64,000 bases of DNA from Hippasteria phrygiana (taxonomy: Eukaryota; Echinodermata; Asteroidea; Valvatida; Goniasteridae). The translations under genes were made by a program, and so were the position numbers. The stretch's first letter is position 1. Each line of letters begins with the position of its first letter. Location: positions 1 through 64,000 of the forward strand of contig JAZGUH010000533.1 in NCBI GenBank assembly GCA_037893225.1, given 5' to 3'. This document shows, piece after piece, positions 49,046 to 62,026 of the stretch. Under the pieces are notes generated by a model, which had not been told where the DNA came from, ran no database searches, and saw only the letters and a list, made by a program, of their open reading frames with translations.

Positions 49046-50436
49046 TTGTGGAGAAAATTCAAACCTCGCAATGTTTATTTTCTTCCCGGCCACCATCTGT
49101 GTGCAGATTACCTCTTATTTATTGCTCCATGCATGTCAAATTCCCTGGGGTATGGACTTGCTTTACTCATTCATAATTGCATGAAATATCAACCAAATTC
49201 AGTAATTTTGACATGTATGGATAGCTTAGATCTGGCGCTACATGTTGCAATTATCGGCGGCTTCTTAGAGTTAACACTTGTGGAGAAAATTCAAACCTCG
49301 CAATGTTTATTTTCTTCCCGGCCACCATCTGTGTGCAGATTACCTCTTATTTATTGCTCCATGCATGTCAAATTCCCTGGGGTATGGACTTGCTTTACTC
49401 ATTCATAATTGCATGAAATATCAACCAAATTCAGTAATTTTGACATGTATGGATAGCTTAGATCTGGCGCTACATGTTGCAATCATCGGCGGCTTCTTAG
49501 AGTTAAAACTTGTGGAGAAAATTCAAACCTCGCAATGTTTATTTTCTTTCCGGCCAACATCTGTGTACATGTTACCGTCTATTTATTGCTCCATGCCTGT
49601 CAAATTCCCTAGGGTATGACTTGCTTTACTCATTCATAATTGCATGAAATATAAACCAAATACAGTAATTTTGACATGTATGGATAGCTTAGATCTGGCG
49701 CTACATGTTGCAATTATCGGCGGCTTCTTAGAGTTAAAACTTGTGGAGAAAATTCAAACCTCGCAATGTTTATGTTCTTTCCGGCCAACATCTGTGTACA
49801 TGTTACCGTCTATTTATTGCTCCATGCATGTCAAATTCCCTGGGGTATGGACTTGCTTTACTCATTCATAATTGCATGAAATATCAACCAAATTCAGTAA
49901 TTTTGACATGTATGGATAGCTTAGATCTGGCGCTACATGTTGCAATTATCGGCGGCTTCTTATAGTTAACACTTGTGGAGAAAATTCAAACCTCGCAATG
50001 TTTATTTTCTTTCCGGCCAACATCTGTGTACATATTACCGTCTATTTATTGCTCCATGCATGTCAAATTCCCTGGGGTATGGACTTGCTTTATTCATTCA
50101 TAATTGCATGAAATATCAACCAAATGCAGTAATTTTGACATGTATGGATAGCTTAGATCTGGCGCTACATGTTGCAATCATCGGCGGCTTCTTAGAGTTA
50201 AAACTTGTGGAGAAAATTCAAACCTCGCAATGTTTATTTTCTTTCCGGCCAACATCTGTGTACATGTTACCGTCTATTTATTGCTCCATGCATGTCAAAT
50301 TCCCTGGGGTATGGACTTGCTTTACTCATTCATAATTGCATGAAATATCAACCAAATTCAGTAATTTTGACATGTATGGATAGCTTAGATCTGGCGCTAC
50401 ATGTTGCAATTATCGGCGGCTTCTTATAGTTAACAC
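48119..50436. repeat. 10-unit block, copied at 58087-60404 (offset 9968)
   Basis: M2s-M2-M7-M1-M1-M1-M2s-M4-M3-M2 recurs with constant offset 9968 bp, including the 'ttatag' before M3 at 49973 and 59941. Flanks differ on both sides (M1 versus M2 on the left, M3 versus M1 on the right), which limits the block to about 2.3 kb. Confidence 0.88.
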
Positions 50437-51364
50437 TTGTGGAGAAAATTCAAACCTCGCAATGTTTATTTTCTTTCCGGCCAACATCTGTGTACATATT
50501 ACCGTCTATTTATTGCTCCATGCATGTCAAATTCCCTGGGGTATGGACTTGCTTTATTCATTCATAATTGCATGAAATATCAACCAAATGCAGTAATTTT
50601 GACATGTATGGATAGCTTAGATCTGGCGCTACATGTTGCAATCATCGGCGGCTTCTTAGAGTTAAAACTTGTGGAGAAAATTCAAACCTCGCAATGTTTA
50701 TTTTCTTTCCGGCCAACATCTGTGTACATGTTACCGTCTATTTATTGCTCCATGCATGTCAAATTCCCTGGGGTATGGACTTGCTTTACTCATTCATAAT
50801 TGCATGAAATATCAACCAAATTCAGTAATTTTGACATGTATGGATAGCTTAGATCTGGCGCTACATGTTGCAATTATCGGCGGCTTCTTAGAGTTAACAC
50901 TTGTGGAGAAAATTCAAACCTCGCAATGTTTATTTTCTTTCCGGCCAACATCTGTGTACATATTACCGTCTATTTATTGCTCCATGCATGTCAAATTCCC
51001 TGGGGTATGGACTTGCTTTATTCATTCATAATTGCATGAAATATCAACCAAATGCAGTAATTTTGACATGTATGGATAGCTTAGATCTGGCGCTACATGT
51101 TGCAATCATCGGCGGCTTCTTAGAGTTAAAACTTGTGGAGAAAATTCAAACCTCGCAATGTTTATTTTCTTTCCGGCCAACATCTGTGTACATGTTACCG
51201 TCTATTTATTGCTCCATGCATGTCAAATTCCCTGGGGTATGGACTTGCTTTACTCATTCATAATTGCATGAAATATCAACCAAATTCAGTAATTTTGACA
51301 TGTATGGATAGCTTAGATCTGGCGCTACATGTTGCAATTATCGGCGGCTTCTTAGAGTTAACAC
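49973..51364. repeat. Triplicated 464-bp M3-M2 dimer
   Basis: M3-M2 occurs three times in a row, at 49973, 50437 and 50901. The first two are preceded by 'ttatag' and the third by 'ttagag'. Each M2 is preceded by 'caatcatc', unlike the M3-M2 dimer of domain I. Confidence 0.88.
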
Positions 51365-52291
51365 TTGTGGAGAAAATTCAAACCTCGCAATGTTTATTTT
51401 CTTCCCGGCCACCATCGGTGTGCAGATTACCTCTTATTTATTGCTCCATGCATGTCAAATTCCCTGGGGTATGGACTTGCTTTACTCATTCATAATTGCA
51501 TGAAATATCAACCAAATTCAGTAATTTTGACATGTATGGATAGCTTAGATCTGGCGCTACATGTTGCAATTATCGGCGGCTTCTTAGAGTTAACACTTGT
51601 GGAGAAAATTCAAACCTCGCAATGTTTATTTTCTTCCCGGCCACCATCTGTGTGCAGATTACCTCTTATTTATTGCTCCATGCATGTCAAATTCCCTGGG
51701 GTATGGACTTGCTTTACTCATTCATAATTGCATGAAATATCAACCAAATTCAGTAATTTTGACATGTATGGATAGCTTAGATCTGGCGCTACATGTTGCA
51801 ATTATCGGCGGCTTCTTAGAGTTAACACTTGTGGAGAAAATTCAAACCTCGCAATGTTTATTTTCTTCCCGGCCACCATCTGTGTGCAGATTACCTCTTA
51901 TTTATTGCTCCATGCCTGTCAAATTCCCTAGGGTATGACTTGCTTTACTCATTCATAATTGCATGAAATATCAACCAAATTCAGTAATTTTGACATGTAT
52001 GGATAGCTTAGATCTGGCGCTACATGTTGCAATTATCGGCGGCTTCTTAGAGTTAAAACTTGTGGAGAAAATTCAAACCTCGCAATGTTTATTTACTTTC
52101 CCGCCAACATCTGTGTACATGTTACCGTCTATTTATTGCTCCATGCATGTCAAATTCCCTGGGGTATGGACTTGCTTTACTCATTCATAATTGCATGAAA
52201 TATCAACCAAATTCAGTAATTTTGACATGTATGGATAGCTTAGATCTGGCGCTACATGTTGCAATTATCGGCGGCTTCTTAGAGTTAACAC

Positions 52292-54146
52292 TTGTGGAGA
52301 AAATTCAAACCTCGCAATGTTTATTTTCTTCCCGGCCACCATCTGTGTGCAGATTACTTCTTATTTATTGCTCCATGCATGTCAAATTCCCTGGGGTATG
52401 GACTTGCTTTACTCATTCATAATTGCATGAAATATCAACCAAATTCAGTAATTTTGACATGTATGGATAGCTTAGATCTGGCGCTACATGTTGCAATTAT
52501 CGGCGGCTTCTTAGAGTTAACACTTGTGGAGAAAATTCAAACCTCGCAATGTTTATTTTCTTCCCGGCCACCATCTGTGTGCAGATTACCTCTTATTTAT
52601 TGCTCCATGCATGTCAAATTCCCTGGGGTATGGACTTGCTTTACTCATTCATAATTGCATGAAATATCAACCAAATTCAGTAATTTTGACATGTATGGAT
52701 AGCTTAGATCTGGCGCTACATGTTGCAATCATCGGCGGCTTCTTAGAGTTAAAACTTGTGGAGAAAATTCAAACCTCGCAATGTTTATTTTCTTTCCGGC
52801 CAACATCTGTGTACATGTTACCGTCTATTTATTGCTCCATGCCTGTCAAATTCCCAAGGGTATGACTTGCTTTACTCATTCATAATTGCATGAAATATAA
52901 ACCAAATACAGTAATTTTGACATGTATGGATAGCTTAGATCTGGCGCTACATGTTGCAATTATCGGCGGCTTCTTAGAGTTAAAACTTGTGGAGAAAATT
53001 CAAACCTCGCAATGTTTATGTTCTTTCCGGCCAACATCTGTGTACATGTTACCGTCTATTTATTGCTCCATGCATGTCAAATTCCCTGGGGTATGGACTT
53101 GCTTTACTCATTCATAATTGCATGAAATATCAACCAAATTCAGTAATTTTGACATGTATGGATAGCTTAGATCTGGCGCTACATGTTGCAATTATCGGCG
53201 GCTTCTTAGAGTTAACACTTGTGGAGAAAATTCAAACCTCGCAATGTTTATTTTCTTCCCGGCCACCATCTGTGTGCAGATTACTTCTTATTTATTGCTC
53301 CATGCATGTCAAATTCCCTGGGGTATGGACTTGCTTTACTCATTCATAATTGCATGAAATATCAACCAAATTCAGTAATTTTGACATGTATGGATAGCTT
53401 AGATCTGGCGCTACATGTTGCAATTATCGGCGGCTTCTTAGAGTTAACACTTGTGGAGAAAATTCAAACCTCGCAATGTTTATTTTCTTCCCGGCCACCA
53501 TCTGTGTGCAGATTACCTCTTATTTATTGCTCCATGCATGTCAAATTCCCTGGGGTATGGACTTGCTTTACTCATTCATAATTGCATGAAATATCAACCA
53601 AATTCAGTAATTTTGACATGTATGGATAGCTTAGATCTGGCGCTTACATGTTGCAATCATCGGCGGCTTCTTAGAGTTAAAACTTGTGGAGAAAATTCAA
53701 ACCTCGCAATGTTTATTTTCTTTCCGGCCAACATCTGTGTACATGTTACCGTCTATTTATTGCTCCATGCCTGTCAAATTCCCTAGGGTATGACTTGCTT
53801 TACTCATTCATAATTGCATGAAATATAAACCAAATACAGTAATTTTGACATGTATGGATAGCTTAGATCTGGCGCTACATGTTGCAATTATCGGCGGCTT
53901 CTTAGAGTTAAAACTTGTGGAGAAAATTCAAACCTCGCAATGTTTATGTTCTTTCCGGCCAACATCTGTGTACATGTTACCGTCTATTTATTGCTCCATG
54001 CATGTCAAATTCCCTGGGGTATGGACTTGCTTTACTCATTCATAATTGCATGAAATATCAACCAAATTCAGTAATTTTGACATGTATGGATAGCTTAGAT
54101 CTGGCGCTACATGTTGCAATTATCGGCGGCTTCTTAGAGTTAACAC
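52292..54146. repeat. 8-unit block, copied at 61101-62953 (offset about 8.8 kb)
   Basis: M1-M1-M2s-M4-M1-M1-M2s-M4 recurs, with the rare 'cccaagggtatgac' in the first M2s of both copies (near 52854 and 61662) and 'attacttctt' at matching units. The offset drifts from 8809 to 8808 to 8807 because of the 1-bp deletion in the unit at 61101 and the 1-bp insertion near 53645. Confidence 0.9.
53683..53914 (+). repeat. M2s unit with 1-bp insertion just upstream
   Basis: The preceding sequence reads 'ggcgcttacatg' for 'ggcgctacatg' (about 53641-53650), adding one t. With the short cassette the spacing between flanking unit starts (53451 to 53915) becomes 464 bp. The displaced copy at 62491 lacks the extra base, so the insertion postdates the duplication. 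Confidence 0.9.
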
Positions 54147-54378
54147 TTGTGGAGAAAATTCAAACCTCGCAATGTTTATTTTCTTCCCGGCCACCATCTG
54201 TGTACATATTACCGTCTATTTATTGCTCCATGCATGTCAAATTCCCTAGGGTATGGACTTGCTTTATTCATTCATAATTGCATGAAATATCAACCAAATT
54301 CAGTAATTTTGACATGTATGGATAGCTTAGATCTGGCGCTACATGTTGCAATTATCGGCGGCTTCTTAGAGTTAACAC
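54147..54378 (+). repeat. Hybrid monomer MX (M1 left, M3 right): crossover fossil
   Basis: Begins as M1 ('tcccggccacc') and switches to M3 ('gtacatattaccg', 'ctagggtatgg', 'tttattc'). In the displaced copy near the right edge the same place holds two separate units, M1 at 62954 and M3 at 63186. The unit at 54147 is thus what one-monomer loss by crossover within the 'atctgtgt' region would give. Consistently, the copy offset jumps from 8807 bp on its left to 9039 bp on its right, a change of exactly 232. Confidence 0.88.
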
Positions 54379-54961
54379 TTGTGGAGAAAATTCAAACCTC
54401 GCAATGTTTATTTTCTTCCCGGCCACCATCTGTGTGCAGATTACCTCTTATTTATTGCTCCATGCATGTCAAATTCCCTGGGGTATGGACTTGCTTTACT
54501 CATTCATAATTGCATGAAATATCAACCAAATTCAGTAATTTTGACATGTATGGATAGCTTAGATCTGGCGCTACATGTTACAATCATCGGCGGCTTCTTA
54601 GAGTTAAAACTTGTGGAGAAAATTCAAACCTCGCAATGTTTATTTTCTTTCCGGCCAACATCTGTGTACATGTTACCGTCTATTTATTGCTCCATGCCTG
54701 TCAAATTCCCTAGGGTATAACTTGCTTTACTCATTCATAATTGCATGAAATATCAACCAAATTCAGTAATTTTGACATGTATGGATAGCTTAGATCTGGC
54801 GCTACATGTTGCAATTATCGGCGGCTTCTTATAGTTAACACGTGTGGAGAAAATTCAAACCTCGCAATGTTTATTTTCTTCCCGGCCACCATCTGTGTGC
54901 AGATTACTTCTTATTTATTGCTCCATGCATGTCAAATTCCCTGGGGTATGGACTTGCTTTA
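54379..54961. repeat. Block copied at 63418-64000 (offset 9039), open to the right
   Basis: M1-M2s-M1 recurs to the window end with constant offset 9039 bp. Shared rare states are 'gttacaatc' (near 54578 and 63617), 'gtataact' in the short cassette, and 'ttatag' with 'acacgtgtgg' before the last unit (54838 and 63877). Confidence 0.9.
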
Positions 54962-55536
54962 CTCATTCATAATTGCATGAAATATCAACCAAATTCAGTA
55001 ATTTTGACATGTATGGATAGCTTAGATCTGGCGCTACATGTTGCAATTATCGGCGGCTTCTTAGAGTTAACACTTGTGGAGAAAATTCAAACCTCGCAAT
55101 GTTTATTTTCTTCCCGGCCACCATCTGTGTGCAGATTACCTCTTATTTATTGCTCCATGCATGTCAAATTCCCTGGGGTATGGACTTGCTTTACTCATTC
55201 ATAATTGCATGAAATATCAACCAAATTCAGTAATTTTGACATGTATGGATAGCTTAGATCTGGCGCTACATGTTGCAATCATCGGCGGCTTCTTAGAGTT
55301 AAAACTTGTGGAGAAAATTCAAACCTCGCAATGTTTATTTTCTTTCCGGCCAACATCTGTGTACATGTTACCGTCTATTTATTGCTCCATGCCTGTCAAA
55401 TTCCCTAGGGTATGACTTGCTTTACTCATTCATAATTGCATTAAATATAAACCAAATACAGTAATTTTGACATGTATGGATAGCTTAGATCTGGCGCTAC
55501 ATGTTGCAATTATCGGCGGCTTCTTAGAGTTAAAAC

Positions 55537-58500
55537 TTGTGGAGAAAATTCAAACCTCGCAATGTTTATGTTCTTTCCGGCCAACATCTGTGTACATGTT
55601 ACCGTCTATTTATTGCTCCATGCATGTCAAATTCCCTGGGGTATGGACTTGCTTTACTCATTCATAATTGCATGAAATATCAACCAAATTCAGTAATTTT
55701 GACATGTATGGATAGCTTAGATCTGGCGCTACATGTTGCAATTATCGGCGGCTTCTTAGAGTTAACACTTGTGGAGAAAATTCAAACCTCGCAATGTTTA
55801 TTTTCTTTCCGGCCAACATCTGTGTACATATTACCGTCTATTTATTGCTCCATGCATGTCAAATTCCCTGGGGTATGGACTTGCTTTATTCATTCATAAT
55901 TGCATGAAATATCAACCAAATGCAGTAATTTTGACATGTATGGATAGCTTAGATCTGGCGCTACATGTTGCAATTATCGGCGGCTTCTTAGAGTTAAAAC
56001 TTGTGGAGAAAATTCAAACCTCGCAATGTTTATTTTCTTTCCGGCCAACATCTGTGTACATGTTACCGTCTATTTATTGCTCCATGCATGTCAAATTCCC
56101 TGGGGTATGGACTTGCTTTACTCATTCATAATTGCATGAAATATGAACCAAATTCAGTAATTTTGACATGTATGGATAGCTTAGATCTGGCGCTACATGT
56201 TGCAATCATCGGCGGCTTCTTAGAGTTAAAACTTGTGGAGAAAATTCAAACCTCGCAATGTTTATTTTCTTTCCGGCCAACATCTGTGTACATGTTACCG
56301 TCTATTTATTGCTCCATGCCTGTCAAATTCCCTAGGGTATGACTTGCTTTACTCATTCATAATTGCATGAAATATAAACCAAATACAGTAATTTTGACAT
56401 GTATGGATAGCTTAGATCTGGCGCTACATGTTGCAATCATCGGCGGCTTCTTAGAGTTAAAACTTGTGGAGAAAATTCAAACCTCGCAATGTTTATTTTC
56501 TTTCCGGCCAACATCTGTGTACATGTTACCGTCTATTTATTGCTCCATGCATGTCAAATTCCCTGGGGTATGGACTTGCTTTACTCATTCATAATTGCAT
56601 GAAATATCAACCAAATTCAGTAATTTTGACATGTATGGATAGCTTAGATCTGGCGCTACATGTTGCAATTATCGGCGGCTTCTTAGAGTTAACACTTGTG
56701 GAGAAAATTCAAACCTCGCAATGTTTATTTTCTTCCCGGCCAACATCTGTGTGCAGATTACCTCTTATTTATTGCTCCATGCATGTCAAATTCCCTGGGG
56801 TATGGACTTGCTTTACTCATTCATAATTGCATGAAATATCAACCAAATTCAGTAATTTTGACATGTATGGATAGCTTAGATCTGGCGCTACATGTTGCAA
56901 TTATCGGCGGCTTCTTAGAGTTAACACTTGTGGAGAAAATTCAAACCTCGCAATGTTTATTTTCTTCCCGGCCACCATCTGTGTGCAGATTACCTCTTAT
57001 TTATTGCTCCATGCATGTCAAATTCCCTGGGGTATGGACTTGCTTTACTCATTCATAATTGCATGAAATATCAACCAAATTCAGTAATTTTGACATGTAT
57101 GGATAGCTTAGATCTGGCGCTACATGTTGCAATCATCGGCGGCTTCTTAGAGTTAAAACTTGTGGAGAAAATTCAAACCTCGCAATGTTTATTTTCTTTC
57201 CGGCCAACATCTGTGTACATGTTACCGTCTATTTATTGCTCCATGCCTGTCAAATTCCCTAGGGTATGACTTGCTTTACTCATTCATAATTGCATTAAAT
57301 ATAAACCAAATACAGTAATTTTGACATGTATGGATAGCTTAGATCTGGCGCTACATGTTGCAATTATCGGCGGCTTCTTAGAGTTAAAACTTGTGGAGAA
57401 AATTCAAACCTCGCAATGTTTATGTTCTTTCCGGCCAACATCTGTGTACATGTTACCGTCTATTTATTGCTCCATGCATGTCAAATTCCCTGGGGTATGG
57501 ACTTGCTTTACTCATTCATAATTGCATGAAATATCAACCAAATTCAGTAATTTTGACATGTATGGATAGCTTAGATCTGGCGCTACATGTTGCAATTATC
57601 GGCGGCTTCTTAGAGTTAACACTTGTGGAGAAAATTCAAACCTCGCAATGTTTATTTTCTTTCCGGCCAACATCTGTGTACATATTACCGTCTATTTATT
57701 GCTCCATGCATGTCAAATTCCCTGGGGTATGGACTTGCTTTATTCATTCATAATTGCATGAAATATCAACCAAATGCAGTAATTTTGACATGTATGGATA
57801 GCTTAGATCTGGCGCTACATGTTGCAATTATCGGCGGCTTCTTAGAGTTAAAACTTGTGGAGAAAATTCAAACCTCGCAATGTTTATTTTCTTTCCGGCC
57901 AACATCTGTGTACATGTTACCGTCTATTTATTGCTCCATGCATGTCAAATTCCCTGGGGTATGGACTTGCTTTACTCATTCATAATTGCATGAAATATGA
58001 ACCAAATTCAGTAATTTTGACATGTATGGATAGCTTAGATCTGGCGCTACATGTTGCAATCATCGGCGGCTTCTTAGAGTTAAAACTTGTGGAGAAAATT
58101 CAAACCTCGCAATGTTTATTTTCTTTCCGGCCAACATCTGTGTACATGTTACCGTCTATTTATTGCTCCATGCCTGTCAAATTCCCTAGGGTATGACTTG
58201 CTTTACTCATTCATAATTGCATGAAATATAAACCAAATACAGTAATTTTGACATGTATGGATAGCTTAGATCTGGCGCTACATGTTGCAATCATCGGCGG
58301 CTTCTTAGAGTTAAAACTTGTGGAGAAAATTCAAACCTCGCAATGTTTATTTTCTTTCCGGCCAACATCTGTGTACATGTTACCGTCTATTTATTGCTCC
58401 ATGCATGTCAAATTCCCTGGGGTATGGACTTGCTTTACTCATTCATAATTGCATGAAATATCAACCAAATTCAGTAATTTTGACATGTATGGATAGCTTA

Positions 58501-59013
58501 GATCTGGCGCTACATGTTGCAATTATCGGCGGCTTCTTAGAGTTAACACTTGTGGAGAAAATTCAAACCTCGCAATGTTTATTTTCTTCCCGGCCAACAT
58601 CTGTGTGCAGATTACCTCTTATTTATTGCTCCATGCATGTCAAATTCCCTGGGGTATGGACTTGCTTTACTCATTCATAATTGCATGAAATATCAACCAA
58701 ATTCAGTAATTTTGACATGTATGGATAGCTTAGATCTGGCGCTACATGTTGCAATTATCGGCGGCTTCTTAGAGTTAACACTTGTGGAGAAAATTCAAAC
58801 CTCGCAATGTTTATTTTCTTCCCGGCCACCATCTGTGTGCAGATTACCTCTTATTTATTGCTCCATGCATGTCAAATTCCCTGGGGTATGGACTTGCTTT
58901 ACTCATTCATAATTGCATGAAATATCAACCAAATTCAGTAATTTTGACATGTATGGATAGCTTAGATCTGGCGCTACATGTTGCAATTATCGGCGGCTTC
59001 TTAGAGTTAACAC
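55537..59013. repeat. Tandem 1854-bp 8-mer duplication
   Basis: M4-M3-M2-M2s-M2-M7-M1-M2s at 55537-57390, then M4-M3-M2-M2s-M2-M7-M1 at 57391-59013, with constant offset 1854 bp. The rare 'aaatatgaacc' occurs at 56140 and 57994, and 'gcattaaatat' precedes both M4 units. The second copy continues with M1-M1 instead of M2s, matching 48814 onward. Confidence 0.9.
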
Positions 59014-61100
59014 TTGTGGAGAAAATTCAAACCTCGCAATGTTTATTTTCTTCCCGGCCACCATCTGTGTGCAGATTACCTCTTATTTATTGCTCCATGC
59101 ATGTCAAATTCCCTGGGGTATGGACTTGCTTTACTCATTCATAATTGCATGAAATATCAACCAAATTCAGTAATTTTGACATGTATGGATAGCTTAGATC
59201 TGGCGCTACATGTTGCAATTATCGGCGGCTTCTTAGAGTTAACACTTGTGGAGAAAATTCAAACCTCGCAATGTTTATTTTCTTCCCGGCCACCATCTGT
59301 GTGCAGATTACCTCTTATTTATTGCTCCATGCATGTCAAATTCCCTGGGGTATGGACTTGCTTTACTCATTCATAATTGCATGAAATATCAACCAAATTC
59401 AGTAATTTTGACATGTATGGATAGCTTAGATCTGGCGCTACATGTTGCAATCATCGGCGGCTTCTTAGAGTTAAAACTTGTGGAGAAAATTCAAACCTCG
59501 CAATGTTTATTTTCTTTCCGGCCAACATCTGTGTACATGTTACCGTCTATTTATTGCTCCATGCCTGTCAAATTCCCTAGGGTATGACTTGCTTTACTCA
59601 TTCATAATTGCATGAAATATAAACCAAATACAGTAATTTTGACATGTATGGATAGCTTAGATCTGGCGCTACATGTTGCAATTATCGGCGGCTTCTTAGA
59701 GTTAAAACTTGTGGAGAAAATTCAAACCTCGCAATGTTTATGTTCTTTCCGGCCAACATCTGTGTACATGTTACCGTCTATTTATTGCTCCATGCATGTC
59801 AAATTCCCTGGGGTATGGACTTGCTTTACTCATTCATAATTGCATGAAATATCAACCAAATTCAGTAATTTTGACATGTATGGATAGCTTAGATCTGGCG
59901 CTACATGTTGCAATTATCGGCGGCTTCTTATAGTTAACACTTGTGGAGAAAATTCAAACCTCGCAATGTTTATTTTCTTTCCGGCCAACATCTGTGTACA
60001 TATTACCGTCTATTTATTGCTCCATGCATGTCAAATTCCCTGGGGTATGGACTTGCTTTATTCATTCATAATTGCATGAAATATCAACCAAATGCAGTAA
60101 TTTTGACATGTATGGATAGCTTAGATCTGGCGCTACATGTTGCAATCATCGGCGGCTTCTTAGAGTTAAAACTTGTGGAGAAAATTCAAACCTCGCAATG
60201 TTTATTTTCTTTCCGGCCAACATCTGTGTACATGTTACCGTCTATTTATTGCTCCATGCATGTCAAATTCCCTGGGGTATGGACTTGCTTTACTCATTCA
60301 TAATTGCATGAAATATCAACCAAATGCAGTAATTTTGACATGTATGGATAGCTTAGATCTGGCGCTACATGTTGCAATTATCGGCGGCTTCTTAGAGTTA
60401 ACACTTGTGGAGAAAATTCAAACCTCGCAATGTTTATTTTCTTCCCGGCCACCATCTGTGTGCAGATTACCTCTTATTTATTGCTCCATGCATGTCAAAT
60501 TCCCTGGGGTATGGACTTGCTTTACTCATTCATAATTGCATGAAATATCAACCAAATTCAGTAATTTTGACATGTATGGATAGCTTAGATCTGGCGCTAC
60601 ATGTTGCAATTATCGGCGGCTTCTTAGAGTTAACACTTGTGGAGAAAATTCAAACCTCGCAATGTTTATTTTCTTCCCGGCCACCATCTGTGTGCAGATT
60701 ACCTCTTATTTATTGCTCCATGCATGTCAAATTCCCTGGGGTATGGACTTGCTTTACTCATTCATAATTGCATGAAATATCAACCAAATTCAGTAATTTT
60801 GACATGTATGGATAGCTTAGATCTGGCGCTACATGTTGCAATTATCGGCGGCTTCTTAGAGTTAACACTTGTGGAGAAAATTCAAACCTCGCAATGTTTA
60901 TTTTCTTTCCCGCCAACATCTGTGTACATGTTACCGTCTATTTATTGCTCCATGCATGTCAAATTCCCTGGGGTATGGACTTGCTTTACTCATTCATAAT
61001 TGCATGAAATATCAACCAAATTCAGTAATTTTGACATGTATGGATAGCTTAGATCTGGCGCTACATGTTGCAATTATCGGCGGCTTCTTAGAGTTAACAC

Positions 61101-61331
61101 TTGTGGAGAAAATTCAAACCTCGCAATGTTTATTTTCTTCCCGGCCACCATCTGTGTGCAGATTACTTCTTATTTATTGCTCCATGCATGTCAAATTCCC
61201 TGGGTATGGACTTGCTTTACTCATTCATAATTGCATGAAATATCAACCAAATTCAGTAATTTTGACATGTATGGATAGCTTAGATCTGGCGCTACATGTT
61301 GCAATTATCGGCGGCTTCTTAGAGTTAACAC
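61101..61331 (+). repeat. M1 unit with 1-bp deletion ('ctgggtatgg')
   Basis: Has 'ccctgggtatgg' where M1 has 'ccctggggtatgg' (about 61198-61208), giving 231 bp. It also carries the 'attacttctt' variant. The deletion fuses frames into a spurious 197-codon reading frame (60869-61462). The displaced counterpart at 52292 keeps all four g. Confidence 0.92.
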
Positions 61332-62026
61332 TTGTGGAGAAAATTCAAACCTCGCAATGTTTATTTTCTTCCCGGCCACCATCTGTGTGCAGATTACCTC
61401 TTATTTATTGCTCCATGCATGTCAAATTCCCTGGGGTATGGACTTGCTTTACTCATTCATAATTGCATGAAATATCAACCAAATTCAGTAATTTTGACAT
61501 GTATGGATAGCTTAGATCTGGCGCTACATGTTGCAATCATCGGCGGCTTCTTAGAGTTAAAACTTGTGGAGAAAATTCAAACCTCGCAATGTTTATTTTC
61601 TTTCCGGCCAACATCTGTGTACATGTTACCGTCTATTTATTGCTCCATGCCTGTCAAATTCCCAAGGGTATGACTTGCTTTACTCATTCATAATTGCATG
61701 AAATATAAACCAAATACAGTAATTTTGACATGTATGGATAGCTTAGATCTGGCGCTACATGTTGCAATTATCGGCGGCTTCTTAGAGTTAAAACTTGTGG
61801 AGAAAATTCAAACCTCGCAATGTTTATGTTCTTTCCGGCCAACATCTGTGTACATGTTACCGTCTATTTATTGCTCCATGCATGTCAAATTCCCTGGGGT
61901 ATGGACTTGCTTTACTCATTCATAATTGCATGAAATATCAACCAAATTCAGTAATTTTGACATGTATGGATAGCTTAGATCTGGCGCTACATGTTGCAAT
62001 TATCGGCGGCTTCTTAGAGTTAACAC

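Larger units (their letters stand above)
41626..51364. repeat. Array domain V: M1-rich blocks with M7
   Basis: Unit order: M4-M3-M2-M2-M1-M1-M2s-M2-M7-M1-M1-M1-M6-M1-M2s-M4-M1-M3-M2-M2-M1-M1-M2s-M2-M7-M1-M1-M1-M2s-M2-M7-M1-M1-M1-M2s-M4-M3-M2-M3-M2-M3-M2. Consecutive identical types (M1-M1-M1, M2-M2) appear here for the first time. The unit at 47655 is preceded by 'ttatag' and 'acacgtgtgg'. Confidence 0.9.
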
